A DNA stretch of 64,000 nucleotides from CAYOUV01 sp963790075. GTDB taxonomy: Bacteria; Chloroflexota; Anaerolineae; Anaerolineales; Villigracilaceae. The stretch is from assembly GCA_963790075.1 (NCBI GenBank), contig CAWBNG010000004.1, positions 806,001 through 870,000 of the forward strand, given 5' to 3'. How positions within the stretch are numbered: the first letter of the stretch is position 1; the number at the start of each line of letters is the position of its first letter. A program made the translations under genes and the position numbers. The notes under the pieces are model-generated. The model was not told the DNA's origin, did not search any database, and saw nothing but the letters and a program-made list of their open reading frames with translations. This document shows positions 1-8,693 of the stretch, one piece after another.

Positions 1-78
1 GGTTGACAGATGGTAATTATTCTGTCGATTATGGTTGCCGGCATTTTTTAATATAGTTGGCCCTAAGCCTCTTGGGAA

Positions 79-402
79 TCACTGATTGCGCAACCAAGCC
101 AAGGCTTTTGATTCTGCCTTGAAGTATCGAACCTCATGGGTATAGTAGCTTTCGGGAATCTCCAGGATTGTTGGGTCAATGTCAGCCCCAAAGATCGCTG
201 TGGTGGGCATCATGGGACGGAATTGTTGAATATGCCGGGAGCATTCTTCACCGGTTGTGCCCGTTAGATCAATCAATAACCTGCCCCGGTAGTCGTGCAA
301 GAAATTGGCCAGCGATTGCACGTCTTTTGGGGATAGGAGCCCTGTATGCTTGCATCGAACGATATTCTTTTCCACCGGAGTAATCGTAAATGCTGAATCC
401 AT
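79..402 (-). CDS. SpoIIAA/STAS-like small protein
   Basis: A 107-residue soluble protein. The ATG at 402 is chosen because AGGAG lies about seven bases upstream; an in-frame ATG at 438 has no such site. The hydrophobic strand LLIDLTG in mid-protein and the closing KALAWL segment resemble the SpoIIAA-like (STAS/SEC14-fold) family of small bacterial proteins, whose members often end in an AxxWL helix. That assignment is from pattern memory only. It has no signal peptide or membrane segment and no same-strand partner in the window, so its role is unknown. It could equally be an unrelated lineage-specific protein. Confidence 0.6.
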   Translation of the reverse strand: MDSAFTITPVEKNIVRCKHTGLLSPKDVQSLANFLHDYRGRLLIDLTGTTGEECSRHIQQFRPMMPTTAIFGADIDPTILEIPESYYTHEVRYFKAESKALAWLRNQ

Positions 403-1042
403 TACAAACTCCTTTTTCTGGGGTGAAGCAATGAGCAAATCCCCTTAACTCCTTGCTTTGTTTAGATATTGTCAGATTGACAACCAGTCATTATTCAATC
501 TGACATCCAGTTATGGAGAAAGGGTTGTGTCGCATCCGATCACGCAATTCCCCATCACCTGCACTTATTCGGATTTTCGTCAAACGCAATTCCAATTGAC
601 AAAAACAACCTATTACCATACTCCAACAGGAAATTACATTGAGGTCGGAAGCGAGTCCAGTTGATATACTAATATTATAGTTGTTTTGTTGCTATTTTCA
701 ATATGTATACCTACTATAATGTTAAATTATCACAATGCCCATGTCGGCTAACAATGCTGCCTGTGGTATAGTTCCTGAAATCGGTGTCGGGTGGATCTGT
801 AGTTTTTTTACAGTGGAGGCGCCGGAATTTGAACTGTCCACTTGACCAGGCCGAGCATGATCGTTGGGCGGGGGCAAACGGATGACGAAAACATATACTT
901 TAATCAGGTGTTCTCGAATGGCAAAATTTTAATCATAGGTAAACAGATGCAACGAAACGACCTCTAACAACGTAAATTAATCAGATACGCCGCTTCTGTT
1001 TAGTGTAGTTCTAATCAATCGCATACATTAAGGAGAATGAAA
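403..1042. other. 640-base intergenic region
   Basis: I see no convincing gene here. A 68-codon frame at 458-664 has neither a ribosome site nor protein-like composition. The stretch around 660-730 is AT-rich and contains a good -10 hexamer (TATAAT, 715-720), a possible promoter for the gene at 1043 with a leader of roughly 300 bases. A short hairpin, CTGTA/TACAG around a T run, falls near 800-816. No riboswitch fold was recognised. Confidence 0.5.
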
Positions 1043-1615
1043 ATGTCAACTCAACGTAATTCGGGTGCGCTGGTTGGCGGTTCGTTGCTGATCGCCTTTG
1101 GCATCCTGGCCTTGCTAAGTCAATTGTTCCGCGGCTTTGACTTCTGGTCGAATTTTTGGCCTTTCATCGTCATCGGCTTCGGAGCCATGTTTTTCGTCGG
1201 CATGGTAGCCGGAGGAAAGTCGGCCGGCCCGCTGGCTATTCCCGGAAGCATCATTACGGTCATCGGTTTGATGCTTCTTCTTCAAAATCTGACCGATCAT
1301 TGGGAAAGCTGGTCCTATGGCTGGACGGTCATCCTCATGTCTGTTGGCCTAGGAATTTTTATCATGGGTGTCTGGCAGGACGATGAGCATCGTCGTCGGG
1401 CAGGCTTGCGCGTGTTGGAGATCGGTACGATCCTGTTCGTGGTCTTCGGAGCATTTTTTGAGATGCTATTTACAACTTCCGGATTGAGCCAGTTTGTCTT
1501 TCCTACCGCACTGATATTGCTGGGTATCTACCTGATCGTAAAACGGTCTGGCTTGCTGCCCCTTCGTCGCGACGAATTTTTCAATCAAGATGATAATTCC
1601 TCACAGGAAAAATAG
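1043..1615 (+). CDS. Membrane protein with LiaF-type transmembrane domain
   Basis: A 190-residue integral membrane protein with about five or six hydrophobic segments, starting with a glycine-rich helix GGSLLIAFGILAL. This pattern, in which short helices contain SNFWPFIVIGFG-like turns, is typical of the LiaF/DUF5668 transmembrane domain found in cell-envelope stress proteins. ATG 1043 is preferred over ATG 1037 because AGGAG (1031-1035) sits seven bases before it and only one base before the other. The next gene begins 13 bases after the stop and has the same N-terminal helix type, so the two form an operon. Function is inferred: envelope sensing or an accessory membrane role. Confidence 0.75.
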   Translation: MSTQRNSGALVGGSLLIAFGILALLSQLFRGFDFWSNFWPFIVIGFGAMFFVGMVAGGKSAGPLAIPGSIITVIGLMLLLQNLTDHWESWSYGWTVILMSVGLGIFIMGVWQDDEHRRRAGLRVLEIGTILFVVFGAFFEMLFTTSGLSQFVFPTALILLGIYLIVKRSGLLPLRRDEFFNQDDNSSQEK

Positions 1616-1628
1616 ATTAGGAGATCAC

Positions 1629-2594
1629 ATGAAAAATCGATCAATTTTTTGGCCGTTGGCCATGATTGCGGCTGGTGTAATATGGATCCTGGTCAGCATG
1701 GGAAATCTTCCAAAGTCAAATTTATGGGCGCTGGCACAAATCTGGCCATTCGTGTTAATCGCTTTGGGCCTGGGTTTAATTGTGCGAGCATATTGGAATG
1801 CAGGCGGAATGTTGATATCGGCATTGATCGTTATCTTCGCAGTGCTGGCTGTCTTGTTTGCTCCACAACTTGGCTGGGATCACATTCCCTCCTGGGGTTG
1901 GCAATTTGATACCGGTGCCAGGATTGGCGGTGGCGTAGCAGGCTCTGGGAAAATTATGAGCCAAACGCGAAATGTGGATGGTTTTTCTGCAATATCGATC
2001 GATTATCCGGCTGAAGTGATTATCCAGCAAAGTGACACAGAATCTATTACACTGAAAACCGATGACAATTTATTGCCGCAAATCAGCACCCAGATTCAAA
2101 ACGGTGTCTTGTACATCAGTAATACCGAGGCTGACTGGGGTAAGCGCGTCAATCCAACAAAGAACGTGCTAATTACCATTAAGGTAAAAGAGTTGCAGGA
2201 TGTGGATTTTTCTACAGCAGGTAATCTGCGTATCGAAAACCTTCATACCGACGATCTGCAGCTTTCCATCAGCGGTGCTGGTGATGTGACCGTGATTAAG
2301 ATCAATACTCGCAACCTTGACATTCGCTTGAGTGGAACCGGCAGCATCAAAGTCGACGGTATTGCTGATGAGATCGATTTACGCATCAGTGGTTTAGGCA
2401 GTTTTGATGGCGCAGAATTGGTCGGACAAAACGCTAATGTGCGCATCAGTGGTGCAGGTGATGCAACACTTTGGGTGGAACACGAACTGACAGCTGAGAT
2501 CAGTGGTGCTGGGACGGTCAACTATTACGGTACTCCAAATGTTCATCAGCAAATTAGTGGCGTTGGAACCGTGAAATCCCTCGGTAGCAAATAG
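1629..2594 (+). CDS. LiaF-TM plus GIN (DUF2807) domain protein
   Basis: A 321-residue protein. Residues 1-80 hold three or so membrane helices of the LiaF/DUF5668 type (SIFWPLAMIAAGVIWIL, then WPFVLIALGLGLIV). From about residue 105 there is a repetitive beta structure with recurring ISGAGD, LSGTGS, ISGLGS and ISGVGT motifs. This is the signature of the GIN/DUF2807 family (putative adhesin head, a right-handed beta solenoid), here placed outside the membrane. ATG 1629 follows TAGGAG at correct spacing; an earlier in-frame ATG at 1590 lies inside the upstream gene. It is cotranscribed with the preceding membrane protein and closed by a strong terminator. A role in envelope stress or surface adhesion is inference. 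Confidence 0.85.
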   Translation: MKNRSIFWPLAMIAAGVIWILVSMGNLPKSNLWALAQIWPFVLIALGLGLIVRAYWNAGGMLISALIVIFAVLAVLFAPQLGWDHIPSWGWQFDTGARIGGGVAGSGKIMSQTRNVDGFSAISIDYPAEVIIQQSDTESITLKTDDNLLPQISTQIQNGVLYISNTEADWGKRVNPTKNVLITIKVKELQDVDFSTAGNLRIENLHTDDLQLSISGAGDVTVIKINTRNLDIRLSGTGSIKVDGIADEIDLRISGLGSFDGAELVGQNANVRISGAGDATLWVEHELTAEISGAGTVNYYGTPNVHQQISGVGTVKSLGSK

Positions 2595-2607
2595 TTTTTA
2601 GCATAAC

Positions 2608-2650
2608 AAAAGGTGCAGGCAGCTGATTTCATAATCTGCTTGCACCTTTT
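2608..2650. terminator. Bidirectional intrinsic terminator
   Basis: A 15-base stem with one mismatch, AAAAGGTGCAGGCAG against CTGCTTGCACCTTTT, with A's on the left and T's on the right. It lies between convergent genes and would stop transcription from both sides. Confidence 0.85.
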
Positions 2651-2704
2651 ATTGATTGGTCAGTGTCTATGTCTGAAAATGTGTGAAAGATAGTTTTGGA
2701 AGAT

Positions 2705-4243
2705 TTATAATATCTCTGACGCCAGTTCCAGAAAATAGCGCACGATTCGCGGGTCGAAATGACGACCAGCTTGCAAGCGAATATGTTCAAGGGCTTGCTC
2801 TTTGGTCCATGCCATACGATAAGGGCGGTCAGAGGTCAAGGCATCATATACATCAATAACCGTAAATATGCGCGCGGAGAGGGGGATTTGGTCTTCCCTC
2901 AAGCCATAAGGATAACCGGAGCCGTCCCAGTGTTCGTGATGATAAAGTGGTATATCAAGTGCTGGTTTAAGATATTCAATTTGTGAAAGAATGTTAAAGG
3001 CATAGATTGGGTGGTGTTTCATGATTTCCCATTCCCGGGTGTTTAAACTACCGGGTTTCAGCAAGATTGCATCTGGGATCCCCATCTTGCCAATATCGTG
3101 CAATAAGGCACCATGTCGGATCGGGTCTCTCAATTCAGCTGGGATTCCCATTTTTTCTGCTAAGCGCATGGTCATTTCTGCAACCCGCCTCGTATGTCCT
3201 TCGGTCTCCCGGTCTCTCAACTCTAAGGCACGCGATAGGCCTTCAATGGTGGAATTATAGGCCGAAGTAATTTCAATATGACCTTGGTCCCAGGCTTGAA
3301 GCAATTGTAGATGATCAATTGCCATGGCGATTTGGTCAGTGACCTTCTCGAGCAAACCAAACCATTCCCCACTCTGATTGAGTGGAGTTCGATTAAACAC
3401 CTCCAAGACACCTTTAACCTCGTTTCGAGCAATTAACGGAACTGACAGATAAACTTGGAAACTATCTTCGTCATAATTTCGAGAACGTAGGAAGGGATTT
3501 AAATCCTTGTTAGTATTTTCGATGTATAAGAGTCTTTTTTCCGATACGGTCAGGTCGATATAATTATCTAGCTCCTTTAATTTTAGTTGTTCTGGAGGGA
3601 GGGGCTGTAACCCATAACTCACGAGCAAATTAAGCGATTGTTGGGATGTATCCAGTAAATATATGTCTGTTGCGTCCACGTTTAGATGTTGGGTAATTTT
3701 CTTAAGGATGGTCTCGGTTTTATCGTGAATGTCAAAAGATGAGAGAATGGTTTGGTCGATGTCCTGTAGAATTTCGATTTGATCCAAGTGGCTTTGAATT
3801 TGGATCGTGGATTGAATTTGTTGGATATGAGAAGCAACCAACTGGCAATACATGAATAAGAAATTATTGCGTTCGTTAGTAAAGAAGTCAGACTGGTCGC
3901 TGATTAATCCCAATAATCCAATAATTTGATCTTGTACGATTAATGGAAAGATCACACCTTTGGATTCGGCATGCGTAATAAAAATTTCACTTTTGTTGTA
4001 CAGGGCATTGGAAATATGTTCCGGTTTAAATGGGGGATTGTCAAGGTGAGGCCAGGAACTAAGCCAATCAACCTTTTCGTTTGTATTTATTAACCCTAAC
4101 CAAGCCTCTTTGACAGAGAGTTTATCGACACAACTGCGTGTAATCCGTTCTGCTAAAGTTGGTAGATCACTCGTAACAAAAAGGTCAGGTATAGTGTTAA
4201 AGAGAGCGGTCCCGGACACGGACTGCTTTATTTCGCTCACCAT
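2705..4243 (-). CDS. HD-GYP domain protein with two GAF sensor domains
   Basis: A 512-residue cytoplasmic protein: GAF-like domains at about residues 20-145 and 165-315, then an HD-GYP domain at 330-505. The metal and catalytic set is present: H350 in EGHTRR, H382-D383 in HDIGK, the HH pair at 410-411, and HHEHWDGSGYP at 435-445. HD-GYP proteins of this family hydrolyse cyclic di-GMP (some act on cGAMP). The strict GYP triplet is kept, so activity is likely. It sits 79 bases after an Os1348-like gene on the same strand and may be the last member of that operon, making it a plausible output for a signal sensed by the GAF domains. The ligand cannot be read from sequence. Confidence 0.9.
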   Translation of the reverse strand: MVSEIKQSVSGTALFNTIPDLFVTSDLPTLAERITRSCVDKLSVKEAWLGLINTNEKVDWLSSWPHLDNPPFKPEHISNALYNKSEIFITHAESKGVIFPLIVQDQIIGLLGLISDQSDFFTNERNNFLFMYCQLVASHIQQIQSTIQIQSHLDQIEILQDIDQTILSSFDIHDKTETILKKITQHLNVDATDIYLLDTSQQSLNLLVSYGLQPLPPEQLKLKELDNYIDLTVSEKRLLYIENTNKDLNPFLRSRNYDEDSFQVYLSVPLIARNEVKGVLEVFNRTPLNQSGEWFGLLEKVTDQIAMAIDHLQLLQAWDQGHIEITSAYNSTIEGLSRALELRDRETEGHTRRVAEMTMRLAEKMGIPAELRDPIRHGALLHDIGKMGIPDAILLKPGSLNTREWEIMKHHPIYAFNILSQIEYLKPALDIPLYHHEHWDGSGYPYGLREDQIPLSARIFTVIDVYDALTSDRPYRMAWTKEQALEHIRLQAGRHFDPRIVRYFLELASEIL

Positions 4244-4322
4244 TATCGAATCCTGTTCGGAAGTATCCTGTAGTCAGGGAATGTAAGTTGTGAACACAAC
4301 ATGAGAAAATAAGTGTTCCTCC

Positions 4323-4607
4323 TTATTGTGTCACAGACGATGTTGCATATAACTTGGCTGAGAGTTCCTGGGCAAATTCCGGTAAATTATCGGCTTGGAT
4401 TGATATAAGCAAAGATTGTGCCCATTGAGAAAGTGGGAATGATTCTCCAGCAAACCCTTTCCGAACTGCACCAAGAGGATTTTGTAATAACAGATTGCAA
4501 AATCCTTTGTTGATCATGGCTGCTGCCATTAAACGATTGATGTTGCTATGATCGGAGGCTGGATCCAAGACGGTATAACGCTGGCTGACAACTGAATTGG
4601 TAAGCAT
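4323..4607 (-). CDS. Os1348-like small protein (possible NHLP-clan peptide precursor)
   Basis: A 94-residue protein starting at ATG 4607 with AGGAG before it. The central stretch, with MINKGFCNLLLQNP, GFAGESFPLS and SIQADNLPEFAQEL, resembles the Os1348 family of the nitrile-hydratase-leader-peptide (NHLP) clan, which includes RiPP-type leader sequences. This is pattern recognition and has not been confirmed by a profile search. It has no cysteine-rich core; the residues after the helical domain are only AKLYATSSVTQ, so if it is a precursor its core is short and lacks Cys. It lies 9 bases downstream of the DUF5317 gene and is clearly in the same operon. Confidence 0.6.
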   Translation of the reverse strand: MLTNSVVSQRYTVLDPASDHSNINRLMAAAMINKGFCNLLLQNPLGAVRKGFAGESFPLSQWAQSLLISIQADNLPEFAQELSAKLYATSSVTQ

Positions 4608-4616
4608 AGGTGACTC

Positions 4617-5195
4617 CTAATTAGAGGGATCGGGTTTATGCAAAGGTTTTGCGAGGAGCCAAAAAGCCCCCGCTGCGATAAGCACATCCCCAAGGCTAAA
4701 AACGAATAAATATGGGAAACCTGGCGGCGAGGTAAATCGATCTGCCAACCAGGGCAGGACGATCTGTTTTGCCGGAAGCAGAATATCTTTGCTTTGAGTG
4801 CTGAGTCGTTGCCCGATTTTTAATGTATCCATAACGGACTGTGGTAACAGTTTGTTCGCTGTTTCGACGGGTAAGGGCATCAAGCCGCCATTGGCCAGGA
4901 TCACGAGTAGATTTAGGGTTAATCCCCCTGCTAGGATGGCTATTCCTGATGACTTCAGGTTGCCTAAACAAAAGCCCAGCAACAAAAGTTGTGATAACAC
5001 CAGGCACACCGCGGCCTGAGATTTATTTAACAGGTTTCGCGTAGCAGGAAGATAAAAGGCTAATAACTGAGGTAGAAATCCTACGATTGCGAGCCAGATA
5101 TGACGTAAGATCGGAAGTTGCCAGGATACCCCGGCACGCCAAGCGCCTATCATCCCAACCAGGATGCCGGCCACAATGGCGGTCAGCAAAATCAC
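4617..5195 (-). CDS. DUF5317 family membrane protein
   Basis: A 192-residue polytopic membrane protein with five or six hydrophobic helices. The segment LNLLVILANGGLMPLP followed later by PYLFVFSLGDVLIAAG is the hallmark of DUF5317, a family of unknown function common in Chloroflexota and Firmicutes. The start is GTG 5195, sharing one base with the stop codon of the upstream 47-residue peptide (TAGTG), so translation of the two is coupled. The conserved NGG-MP and GD motifs near the membrane suggest a binding or catalytic site. Given the tiny hydrophobic peptide encoded directly before it, a role in peptide handling or transport is a testable guess. Confidence 0.8.
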   Translation of the reverse strand: MILLTAIVAGILVGMIGAWRAGVSWQLPILRHIWLAIVGFLPQLLAFYLPATRNLLNKSQAAVCLVLSQLLLLGFCLGNLKSSGIAILAGGLTLNLLVILANGGLMPLPVETANKLLPQSVMDTLKIGQRLSTQSKDILLPAKQIVLPWLADRFTSPPGFPYLFVFSLGDVLIAAGAFWLLAKPLHKPDPSN

Positions 5196-5338
5196 TACCT
5201 ACCGACTCCACCAAAATCAGTGGGAGCACCGCTACCCAGAACAAGCATGGCTAAAACGACTACCATCAGAAGCATTTGAATGTGGGTCTTGTTGATTTTG
5301 GAGATGGAAAGGGATAATCGAGCAAATGTGGTTTTCAT
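5195..5338 (-). CDS. 47-residue hydrophobic peptide, possible signal peptide or pheromone precursor
   Basis: A short gene not explained by any larger frame: ATG 5338, TAG at 5197-5195. AAAAGGTG lies a few bases upstream as ribosome site. The peptide has a basic, Ser-rich N-terminus (about residues 1-20), one membrane-length hydrophobic helix (MLLMVVVLAMLVLGSGA, about 22-38), and a short tail rich in Gly, Asp and Pro ending GGVGR. The layout resembles secreted signalling peptides or small membrane-anchored factors. Its stop overlaps the DUF5317 start by one base, which makes it a genuine operon member. No family is recognised. Confidence 0.6.
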   Translation of the reverse strand: MKTTFARLSLSISKINKTHIQMLLMVVVLAMLVLGSGAPTDFGGVGR

Positions 5339-5409
5339 GAGACACCTTTTCTATGTAGGAATTGTTTCGATGTCCTAATCCTACCAGTAGCCAGGCTACA
5401 AAGGTGGCC

Positions 5410-8400
5410 TCAAATATTAATTAAATTTTTAAATAGCTGCTCTGTTTCGTTCGATGGTTGAATTCCCAATTCCTGTTCGAGGATTTCACGACAAAGTTGA
5501 TACTGCTTTGTGATCGAAACCCGGTCTTTAAGCATTGAGAATGCGCGCATGCGTAGGCGATGGGTTTGCTCCAGGAGAGGGTTGACTTTTAATACGCGTT
5601 CACTAATTTCTAGGCTTTGTAAAGCTTGATTGGTAGAAAGATAGTCATTCGCCAGTTCTGAAAGTGCATTTAAGTAAAATTCTTCCAGGTGGGCGCGTTC
5701 CAAAGCTGCCCAATCCGAATCGATATCGGCCAGGTAGGGGCCAGTTACCAGGTCCACTGCTTTTTGCAGGCGAGGTATTCGCTCTTTAACCTGTTTGATC
5801 AGACTGGCCTCTGTCAAGAGCCCTTCGAAATGTTCGCGGTCACAGACATAGTCGATATTTTTATTAAACCGGTAATTATCGCCTTGAAAAATAATTACAT
5901 CCTGACCCACAGCCCGACGTAATCGATACATATTGGTCTTGAAGCGCATTTTTAGGCGTGCTGGGGAAATGTCTGGCCAAAAAATTGCTGCTACTTGTTC
6001 CTTGGTAACCGGCGGAGAATTTAAAAAATAAAAGAATAAATCACGAGTCTCCCGCGTCTGCCAATCGGACAAATTGAGCGGCTGCTCATTGCGGAGGACT
6101 TGTGCTGGCCCAAATGTATGGATATCCAAATGTGGGGGGGAAATCGAAATGCGCTGAGATGTTTGTCTCAGCTGTCGCCGCAATGATGGTAAATTTTGGG
6201 AGAATTGCTCTGCCTTATCGAAAATATTTTTTAGACGGGAACTGATCTCTTTTGACTGTAATGTTTCTTTTAGCCAATTGATTGCCTGACTTGCGTTGAT
6301 GAGGAGAGCACTCGACAGGTCTAGGTCGCAGTTCGCTTGGTCCATGGCTGCAAGCTCGGCCAGGCACGTTTGGTGATCATATTGTGAAAGGGCGGTCCCG
6401 TACCATAACCGGGCAATACATTCCTCAACAGCATGATTGCCCTGGGTGAATAATTTCAATGCGCTTGAAAAAAAACTGGCTGCTTTTTCCGCGCGATTGG
6501 TCTCCAACATACAACAACCGATTTCCAAGTCCAGCAGGGCTTTTTGGAATGGTGGAACATTATCAATTTTATTTAATAATGGCTGCAATAAACTTTCAGC
6601 AAGTGTGGGTTGACCTGCCAGGCGAGTCAGGCGTACTTTGGAAAGTGTGCCCAGAAAGACAACATAAGTGTAACCAATCTGTGTCGCGATATCTATTGCC
6701 TGTCCGTTGTAAATAAGGGCTTGATCATAATCTTGTAAATCGGTGAGGAGATCTCCCAAACTGTTGAGAGTTAAGGCTTGGGTGGGTAAATTGCCCGATC
6801 GTTCGGCTGCATGCAAAGCATTTTCCAGGGTTTGCAGGGCTAATTCAAAATTCCCGCTCGTATGGTGCAGGACTCCTAAATTGTTGAGCAGCACCGCTTT
6901 CCAGTCCAGATTGCCGGTTTCCTCCCAGGCTATTAAAGCAAGATCAAAATAACGGAGAGCGGCTTGCCTATCTCCGCGTGCCAGGTAAACCACGCCGATC
7001 TCCATTTCCAGGATGGGAATACTGTTTGTTTCCCCAAGAGATTCATATAAATTTATGGCGCGCACTAGGCAGGCAAGAGCTTTGTCTGACTTATCAAGCC
7101 GAAATAAGGCCTGACCTTTGACGCGGTGTGCTTCAGCAAAGGCATACTGCGCATTATTTTCAAGGTTTCCCGTTGTGAGAAAAATTGCCTCTTCGGCGTC
7201 GGATAGGGCTTGTTCAAATCGACCCTGTTGGCGGTATGCGACCGCTCGACGTACCAAGGCAATCGCCAGCCGGTCGGTTAACCCAGAAGCGCGGAATTTG
7301 GATTCGGCTTGACTGAGCAGGGAAATTGCCAATGGGGCATCACCTTTGGAAGCATAGACAGCTCCCTGTAAGGAGATAAGTTCTGGGTGTGACTCAATCG
7401 TTGAAACCGGTATACGCTCGAGCCAATTTGAAAGAGAGAGAATTCTCCCGCTCAAGATAAAGATCGGTCCAGCACGATCCAGCACACGCGCCAGGCTGTC
7501 TTGATCTGCTAAGGTTTCATAAAGGTGTAAGGCTTCCTCCCAGACTCCATTTTGTTCGAAGTAATGTGCGAGCTGGTGTTGGATATGCCAGGCCAGAGTT
7601 GGGTTTTCATAATGTAATTGGGCTTGTAAAAAGTGCTGGAAGAGGTGATGATAACGCATCCAGCGGCCATCGGCACCTAAGGAAACAGTAAACAGGTTGT
7701 GGCTTTGTACCTCCGTGAACAGCGTTTGCCAATCGCGCCTTTCTCCTTCTAAGAGCGGATCAAGAACGTCCCGGCAGAGGCTGACATCGAATGTGTCAAA
7801 GAGTGAGGTAACGAGTAGGAATTCGCGTATGGATGGATCCTGCTTGTTGAACACCTCGCGTGCAAAAAAATCGGATAGATCGCTACTAGCTTCGAAAGGA
7901 CGTACCGGAGGGCGTAATCCGGTTTGTGTGCTGGTTAGATAGATGGCGGATATCCATCCCTCGGTTTCGTTAACCAAAAGCTCTGCATCTTGTCGCGATA
8001 ATTCTTGATTTGAATTCTGTAAAAAGAATTGTTGGATTTCTTCAGGCGTAAAAGCGACCTCTTCAAAGCTTAATCCCGTTGCTTGATTGCGGGATATGAA
8101 CAAGGGTAGGTCTGGCAGGTCAGGGAGGTTACGTGATGAAAGGATCAGGTGAACATTTTCACCAGTAAGCTGCATAAAGCGGCTTACTAACTGTCGGATA
8201 ACAGGAACCGGGTCAATCAAATGATAATCGTCGAGGACGATTGCAAAATGTTCAGAAATTTTGTCCTCGATTTCGTTAGTAATCGCAACCAGCAGTCGTT
8301 CCCCATCCTTCTCGAATGAGGTCAGGTTTTCTAACGCAGCAAATGATTCCTTCCCAAAGTCTGGAAAGATATTGGCTATACTGGAGATCAGGTAAGTAAG

Positions 8401-8646
8401 AAAGCGTTGCGGCTCCTGATCTAAGATATCCAAGGATATCCAACAGATCGGTAACTCGCTATTGGTGGCCAAGTCGATCAGTAAAGTTGTTTTCCCATAC
8501 CCGGCAGGCGCTGCAACCAGGATCAACTTCTTGTCAAGTTGCTCATAGAGCGAATCGAGCAGGCGAGGGCGTGAGACGACCTCGGAGCGTCGGGTTGGCA
8601 GCGTGATTTTTATCTTGCTGACCGGTAAACGTGCCTTGTTGTCCAT
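5410..8646 (-). CDS. MalT/SARP-type ATPase transcriptional regulator with BTAD domain
   Basis: A 1078-residue regulator. Residues 35-300 are a STAND-type NTPase: Walker A AAPAGYGKTTLL (about 45-56) and a Walker-B-like LDDYHLID. TPR repeats fill about 340-780 and form the ligand or partner platform. The C-terminus has an OmpR-like winged helix (about 825-925, with FFYFLNSPPVTKEQVAAIFW) and a BTAD bacterial transcriptional activation domain (about 930-1078). MalT-like proteins are inducer- and ATP-dependent activators; the BTAD tail is of the AfsR/SARP kind. No Shine-Dalgarno precedes ATG 8646, but TAAAAT (8654-8659) lies seven bases upstream, so the transcript may be leaderless. The peptide/DUF5317 operon starts 71 bases downstream on the same strand, making it the likely local target or partner. 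Confidence 0.9.
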   Translation of the reverse strand: MDNKARLPVSKIKITLPTRRSEVVSRPRLLDSLYEQLDKKLILVAAPAGYGKTTLLIDLATNSELPICWISLDILDQEPQRFLTYLISSIANIFPDFGKESFAALENLTSFEKDGERLLVAITNEIEDKISEHFAIVLDDYHLIDPVPVIRQLVSRFMQLTGENVHLILSSRNLPDLPDLPLFISRNQATGLSFEEVAFTPEEIQQFFLQNSNQELSRQDAELLVNETEGWISAIYLTSTQTGLRPPVRPFEASSDLSDFFAREVFNKQDPSIREFLLVTSLFDTFDVSLCRDVLDPLLEGERRDWQTLFTEVQSHNLFTVSLGADGRWMRYHHLFQHFLQAQLHYENPTLAWHIQHQLAHYFEQNGVWEEALHLYETLADQDSLARVLDRAGPIFILSGRILSLSNWLERIPVSTIESHPELISLQGAVYASKGDAPLAISLLSQAESKFRASGLTDRLAIALVRRAVAYRQQGRFEQALSDAEEAIFLTTGNLENNAQYAFAEAHRVKGQALFRLDKSDKALACLVRAINLYESLGETNSIPILEMEIGVVYLARGDRQAALRYFDLALIAWEETGNLDWKAVLLNNLGVLHHTSGNFELALQTLENALHAAERSGNLPTQALTLNSLGDLLTDLQDYDQALIYNGQAIDIATQIGYTYVVFLGTLSKVRLTRLAGQPTLAESLLQPLLNKIDNVPPFQKALLDLEIGCCMLETNRAEKAASFFSSALKLFTQGNHAVEECIARLWYGTALSQYDHQTCLAELAAMDQANCDLDLSSALLINASQAINWLKETLQSKEISSRLKNIFDKAEQFSQNLPSLRRQLRQTSQRISISPPHLDIHTFGPAQVLRNEQPLNLSDWQTRETRDLFFYFLNSPPVTKEQVAAIFWPDISPARLKMRFKTNMYRLRRAVGQDVIIFQGDNYRFNKNIDYVCDREHFEGLLTEASLIKQVKERIPRLQKAVDLVTGPYLADIDSDWAALERAHLEEFYLNALSELANDYLSTNQALQSLEISERVLKVNPLLEQTHRLRMRAFSMLKDRVSITKQYQLCREILEQELGIQPSNETEQLFKNLINI

Positions 8647-8693
8647 GCTTCTAATTTTAACCTATGCAAGCTAAAGGCATATGAACCATAATT

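Noticed and set aside
458..664. 68-codon frame after the STAS-like gene
   Set aside because: No ribosome site, skewed composition with no recognisable pattern; more likely random in an AT-rich intergenic region.
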